Origin: Cubamyces lactineus | Taxonomy: Eukaryota; Basidiomycota; Agaricomycetes; Polyporales; Polyporaceae | Length of the DNA: 64,000 bases | Direction of reading: 5' to 3' | Assembly: GCA_022376465.1 (NCBI GenBank) | Contig: JACDTU010000011.1 | Coordinates: forward strand, 558,001-622,000 | Part shown: piece after piece, positions 58,811-64,000 of the stretch | Layout: each line of letters starts with the position of its first letter | How positions within the stretch are numbered: the first letter of the stretch is position 1 | Made by a program: the position numbers and the translations under genes | Notes under the pieces: generated by a model | Told to the model about the DNA's origin: nothing | The model's input: only the letters and a program-made list of their open reading frames with translations | Database searches by the model: none

Positions 58811-60300
58811 GGTGGCGGGGGCGGGGAGGAGGACTGTCGGAGAAGAAGGGCGGATGGATCGCCTGCCCGGTCTTATAACCAACTAGCGTCTCTCTCCCTC
58901 CCTCGCCTCTGCCCTCCGATTCCCCTGCGGCCTGTCCGCCGCATTCTCCTTTATTTTCACAATTATTTTCCATTATCGCCACCATTTCGAATACAGATCC
59001 GATCGCGATCCCAATCGCCCATGCCATGTTTCAACGCTCAAGATCCCAGATCTCGCCTTCAAGCCCCCGATTAGGAAGCGGCGTCTCATTGGACGCATAG
59101 ACACCGATCCGATTCCCATCCTTTTCCCGAGCCAATAGCTGCCCCGGCCAATCAGTCCAGGCCTCCGCTTTCGTCCAATCGCCAGCTATCTCTTTTTTCC
59201 CCTCCCATTACGTCTTGTCCGTCCTCGCTAGCCCGCCCTGTTCCCCTCCTTGTCCCCCCACACCGCGTCCTCCCCCTTCATCCTTCGGCCAACGGACTGC
59301 TATGCTTTGTGTCGCGTCTTGTGCACCAGCCGGGCGCAGAGACAAAACATCCCAGCCTCCGCAGTGCCCCCGGCCGCGGTCACAGCAGCTGTGCGCGTGA
59401 ACATGCACGCACCCATCCGCGTGGGCGGCTCTGGTCCAGGCCATGGCCACAGCGCCTCCCCGCGGCTGCTCGTCGGCGTAATCGCTCTCCCCGGATTTTC
59501 TCCCGGCGCCCGCCCTCTGTCGCCCGTCCCACCACGGCCATCTCCAGCTTACGGCACCTGCCCCTTTCAGCCCCCATCCCCTCCCTGTCCAATCGCCGCT
59601 CTCCGCTCCCCGGCCCACGCTTCCCGCCCGGCGCCTGTTTCCCCGCGCTCGGGAGGAACCGTGCGCGCCCTTCCCCGCATTCCGCATTGTGCTTGCTGTT
59701 TTCCCCGCAACGCCGAGTCCGTCTCCATCTCGGACTGCCCCCTCCTCTCCTTCCCCCGGTCCCCGCCTCTCCTCTGCGTGCTTCCCACTCTCCCTGTGAT
59801 TCCGACCCTCCTCCCCGCGTCCTCCACGGCCTCTCCTCTCTCTCCCCTCGCCCCTCCCGCCTGGCACAAGCTTCATACTTCATACCATCTCATTACTCCC
59901 ATACGCTGCGGAATGTCCATTAATCCCACATAGCCAATCCGATCGTTCGCCGCTCCCATATCCATTAGCCCGCGGCCGGAGCCTTTCACATGTCCGACAG
60001 AGCCTCGCCAGTGACCAGTCCGAGCTCTCAGCTCTGTGCATGCCATGCCACTCCTCCTTCCATCTCTTCCATCCGTTTCATCCATCCATACCACGGCCCA
60101 CACGACCAGCGGCCCAAACCCATCACCCGCAACCCCATCCCATCTCATCGCGACATCACCAGCATCATCCCCTCTGCCCCCTCGCCCTATCGCTTTCTCA
60201 TCGCCTTCCCATCCCCGACCCCGCCGTCATGCGGCCTCTCCCCCTCTCTCTATTTCCTCTATAGTTAATCTATAGCTATGAGTATGGTATGATGGTGATC
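58811..60300. other. Pyrimidine-rich tract upstream of the Ecl1-type gene
   Basis: The + strand changes abruptly from purine-rich to C/T-rich at about 58880, some 70 bp upstream of the start codon, and stays so to about 60250 (CCCTCCC and CTCTCTCCCC runs). No protein motif was found in either strand. It presumably holds the promoter and 5' leader of the minus-strand gene; a + strand transcript starting here is also possible. Confidence 0.5.
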
Positions 60301-61237
60301 CCAGCACTCCCTCTCTGCATAACAGCGCGATATCGATATGCAATCGAACTCCGCCCTTGGCCATCATATGCATCGCTCGACGCTCACGCCGCTGATCATG
60401 CCCCGCGCGACCGCGATACGAGCGCAGACCGGCGCACCGCACCGCACCGCGCCGACGCGATTGTTTGTGCAGCGACATGTTCATTCATGTGCTCGTTTAG
60501 CTGCATCATTCATTCTCCTTCCTCTCCGTGCTGTATACGCATCCCTCATGTGCCTACGCAGAATCCAGACGCACATGAATATCACCGCGGCCTCGGTCCC
60601 CTCCGCCTTTCGGATTTTGGCTCTGACATTCTGACTCGACCAATTGGCCGACCGCCCCAGTGCTCCCGCCACTTGCATCTCAGACTCTATCGGACGGACC
60701 TCCTGTGATACAGCAACGCATCTGCCCACCTAGGAATCGGATCCTGTGATAATCCACCACCTAGCACCTGGCATCTGGCATCTGGTATCTAGTATCTAGA
60801 CAATCCAGTGCGGACCGCGGTCCCATCGCCATGGCACATGCTCCCTCCTCCAGTGCTGTCGCACCCATGCCTTGCCTACTGTACCGCCGCTGCCGCCGCC
60901 GCTCCTGTGATTCTGAATCTTCATTCGCCAATTGCAACGGGACGATGGAATTGGACAAGCAACCAGCTGCCGCCTGCCAGTGTCGTCGACGCTGCTTAGC
61001 CTGTGTAGAAACAAGGTGAATGCGAACAACCATCACGTCCGGTCTCTCGTACGCGCCGGCTCTCCCAGGCCTCACGATTGAACTCGAGCTCCAAGCAGTG
61101 CATCTACCACCGGTAGCACTGAATCGCTTGCACCGTCCTCTCGCAGACGCGAGCCCGGGGCTCGACTCGGAACACCGCTGCACCCTCCCGGCCATCCTCC
61201 GTCTCTGTTCGCACCGCTTGTCGCCGCAGCGCCGTGT

Positions 61238-61258
61238 GCTGCTGCTGCTGCTGCTGCT
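61238..61258. repeat. (GCT)7 trinucleotide repeat
   Basis: Seven uninterrupted GCT units. A related (GCA)6 run lies at about 63588-63605. Both are outside any supported gene. Confidence 0.8.
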
Positions 61259-61574
61259 CCTATCTGCAGACGCGGAGATGGTGCTGCTATGCACCTACGC
61301 GCAAGGTGATTCTCGGGCTTGGGCGCTCCATGGCTGGCTCTTTCTGCTCTTCCTGCCGCTTGGTAGGGCTCCCTGCACTTGGACACTCGGGCAGCCCTGC
61401 GAGCGCGTCTCACGCTAGGCTCGCCTGCTCTCTCTCAGCTCTCGCGCCGCTGCTCGCTCTCTCTCGCACGCACACGCACACGCCATTCGGTACGAGGTAC
61501 AGTACCGGGTCTCTACGCATCGCAGCTCCCAAACGGACGTCTAGCATCCTCATTCTTTAAATGGCATCGACGGC

Positions 61575-61630
61575 GTCATGCATGCATTGCACGCACGCAT
61601 ACATACAAACGTACGTACGTACGTACGCGG
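61575..61630. repeat. Alternating purine-pyrimidine stretch with ACGT tandem repeat
   Basis: ATGCATGCA, CACGCACGCATACATACA and about four and a half ACGT units (61610-61627) follow one another, giving about 55 bp of nearly continuous purine-pyrimidine alternation, a type that can form Z-DNA. Confidence 0.7.
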
Positions 61631-61940
61631 TACACGGACGTTCGCTGGGAACAACAGCAACCCTCGGACGAGCCCCATTGGGCACGGCCTCTGGCTGTCT
61701 CGGGCGCCCGGCGCGCGCCCCCGAGCAGCCGTGTGCTCCTCCTGCGTCCCTCAGCCTGCGCCTGTGCCCCCGCGCGCGTCCGTGTGTTTGTACTTCGTAC
61801 GTCTGTGCCCCCGCGCGCGTCCGACCGTCCGTGTACCCGTGTGTCCCACCGCCGCGTATGGTATCTGGATAGCTCTGGCGGCTGGCCCGTGTGCATGTGC
61901 GTCTCGCGCACGGCCGACGATCCCCCTGGGGACGTTCGCA

Positions 61941-61970
61941 CTTGCGTTTGCGTTTGCGTCTGCGTTTGCA
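61941..61970. repeat. Hexanucleotide repeat, about five TTTGCG units
   Basis: Five imperfect copies of YTTGCG/TCTGCG in a row, followed closely by a 12-C run. Confidence 0.7.
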
Positions 61971-64000
61971 CGTCCACCCCCCCCCCCCTTACCCTCTCCC
62001 TCGCACGGCGCGCGTACGGCCAACGTCTAGGGAGACGCCGTTGCGGATTCCGCGGGCCAGCGGTATTACTACTGTAGCGGCATCGCGGGTGCAGTGCACC
62101 GGCGCGCCCGCGCGCGCGAGGGAAGAAAAGGTGCGAAGGTGCGAGGAGGCCCACGATGTGATACGCGATGCGCGCGCGCGCTACTCAAGTCTCGAGGGGT
62201 GGGGTTTATGTCAAGGGAGCGTCTGTATGCCCCGGGGGTGTGCGCCGCTGCGCGATAAGTGGGTGGGTGCTCCGCGATCGCGCGGCGTGCCCGTTAACCG
62301 TTAACGCCGTGCTCCTCGTTGTCGACGATGGCCCACTCGGGGGCAGGTGAGTGAAAGGGCTTATCTGTGTTCGCCGTGAACCTCGAGCTTGTTCTGCAGC
62401 GCTCGTGGCGAGCGGCGGACGGGGTGCGTATCTGTACGTGTGGGGGTGGGTGTACTTGTACGTACGACGACGACGTACGGCGCGTGCGCACGGTGGACAT
62501 GGGGGAGGTAAGTGCATAGTCGGAAATACACGCATGGTAAGTTCTAACTTTGACGTCGGCGACGACGCCTATGGATCGTTCGACGCGCGCGGAGGGGCTG
62601 TGGGTGGGTGGGGTGCTCGCTTTCTCGCATCCTCGCACCGCGATCCGTGCGTACGTAGTGCCTAGTCGCCGCTGGGTGGGTCGCGCGCCCGAGATGCTAC
62701 TGCGGTGTACTTATCGCGTCGGCGTCGGCGCCGATGTCGGACGACGAACGCTAACGTTAACGTTATACAGTACCGTCCCGTCCGATATGCGTATGCGAGG
62801 CGACGAGGGCCGGATGCCGAACGTTGAACGTCACTGAGCATCGAAGCCTCAGGCCTCAGGCGGCGTCGACAGCTTGCAATTGTACGATCTTTCTTTTTTT
62901 TTTTATTGGGGATCCTGTTCGTTCGAGGACTCGTTCGACTGTGCGTTTCTTTCGGGCTATCTGGAGCTTCGCACCGGCGTATGGAGGGAAGGAGGAAAGG
63001 ACGAACGGACGAACGTGTCTGCCCTCCGAGGCTCCCGGCGGTACTGCGTGCGCGTGCATGCGTTGTATTGTGTTGTGATGTATGACTGGGGACGTTATTG
63101 GTTAGTGCATGCAGCGCGCGCTGCGAGACGCGAAACGTCGCGAACTCGAATTCGGACTCGGACTCGGCTTCAGACTTGGGCGCGCGGGGGCGGGCGTGGG
63201 TCCTCAAAGGACTCGTCGGGAGGTGGTGACGACATGCACATGCTTCAGTACAGAACAGGACAGAACAGCCTCAGCACGTCCCACGCTTGAGCTTCGGGGC
63301 ACGACGCGCGCGAGTGTCCTCGACGTCGACTTCTCGTGCACACCCACGCACTTGCAATTGTAGCTATAGGTACTGCCCAGTGCCACAGGTCGAGGGCGTC
63401 ATCGGTGCCTGGCGAGCCCGGACAAGCACTGGCAGGCACTCGCATCTGTGAATACTGAGTATGTGGTGGTACCTGGTCCTGTAGAGACTTACGCGGTTGC
63501 GACTCGGAAGACGCGGGTTTACGGATGTGGAAGCGGAGGCGGAGGCGGGAGTGGGTGGGATGGGTCAGCGAGGGCCGCGATGGCCGAGCAGCAGCAGCAG
63601 CAGTAGTACCGTTGTACTGTTACTGTAGGTTGGTCCTGCTCCTGGGATGACATGAGCATGACGCGGGCCCGGGTTCGGGTGCATAAGTTGTCACGGCGGA
63701 CCTGTGGCCGTATACGCGTACATGGACATGGACGGACGTACGCGGCGTGCAGTGTGTACGAATTCCAGGGCGGACGGACGGCCGTGGACGTACAAAGCAG
63801 CCGTGTTTGGTTGATGCACTCGGACTATGCATGTGGACACGCATAGATCATAGATGCGCGCGTTTGCAACTTGCCACTGGTCGTATCAGCCACGGTGTAT
63901 CCAAGCGTCCATATCCGCGTCTCTCTGGAGACACGCCGCGCCGCCGCTAGCGCTGCGCACCACATACACGCACCGTTTGCACGACCCTCGCCGGGTGGCA

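Larger units (their letters stand above)
60301..64000. other. Non-coding, microsatellite-bearing right end
   Basis: 3.7 kb without a supported gene. It holds short tandem repeats (listed separately), a 12-C run at 61977-61988, an 11-T run near 62894-62904 and two GTTAAC palindromes. Overlapping open frames on both strands are Ala/Arg/Pro-rich and motif-free. No telomere repeat was seen. Confidence 0.45.

Noticed and set aside
59208..59933. Long frames on both strands upstream of the Ecl1-type gene
   Set aside because: They simply read through the pyrimidine/purine tract, giving Pro/Ser/Leu or Gly/Arg/Glu repeats with no domain.
1..64000. tRNA, rRNA, CRISPR or telomere repeats
   Set aside because: Words of the GTTCGA type occur only inside protein genes or without a matching cloverleaf. 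No rRNA-like block, no regularly spaced repeats and no TTAGGG arrays were seen.

Overview
The window reads as nuclear DNA of a filamentous basidiomycete, most likely an Agaricomycete and possibly a polypore-type wood-decay fungus. The inference rests on GC-rich DNA, genes cut by many 45-105 nt introns with GTRNGT donors and CTNAC branch sites, F-box/LRR-like proteins of the mushroom type, and fungal housekeeping genes such as PRP6 and Rif1. The species cannot be named from the sequence. No replicon ends, rRNA, tRNA or CRISPR were found. I rebuilt the gene models by hand from reading frames and splice sites; those described as phase-checked give an exon sum divisible by three.

Layout: 1-1351 is a decayed F-box/LRR-type gene cut by the window edge. 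1777-2394 (-) is an uncharacterised Ser/Pro-rich, helical open frame. 3993-6498 (+) is a cyclopropane-fatty-acid-synthase-like methyltransferase (531 aa, 12 exons) whose frame is best restored by a one-nucleotide exon at 5823. It converges on 6709-11467 (-), a 1436-aa helical-repeat protein resembling the replication and telomere regulator Rif1. 13284-19418 (+) is a tandem array of four intact isoprenylcysteine carboxyl-methyltransferase (ICMT/Ste14) family genes with one conserved intron position. Between copies 3 and 4 lies a small element with terminal inverted repeats and a TA duplication; it holds what may be a broken first exon of the same family. 19718-22458 (-) is a SANT-domain protein resembling RNA polymerase I factor Rrn5. 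23083-24289 (+) is an uncharacterised 382-aa protein. 24790-28214 (+) is splicing factor PRP6/Prp1. 28993-31143 (+) is a probably GPI-anchored aspartic protease. 32100-33808 (+) is an F-box-type protein.

The right half is very different. After about 4.9 kb without a convincing gene comes a 14-exon mitochondrial carrier gene (38681-40278), with three internal exons of 10-11 nt. Then about 16.7 kb (40279-56966) carries no gene I can support. A 595-aa Ecl1-type zinc-binding protein follows (56967-58810, -). It sits between long strand-asymmetric tracts: purine-rich on the + strand at about 55.2-57.0 kb and pyrimidine-rich at about 58.88-60.3 kb. The last 4 kb holds microsatellites, alternating purine-pyrimidine DNA and repeated GTTAAC palindromes.

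Most intact genes are unrelated housekeeping functions (splicing, Pol I transcription, replication control, mitochondrial transport, lipid modification). The ICMT array is the only clear gene family expansion. The most unusual items are the one-nucleotide exon, the ICMT array with its embedded inverted-repeat element, and the large gene-poor block.
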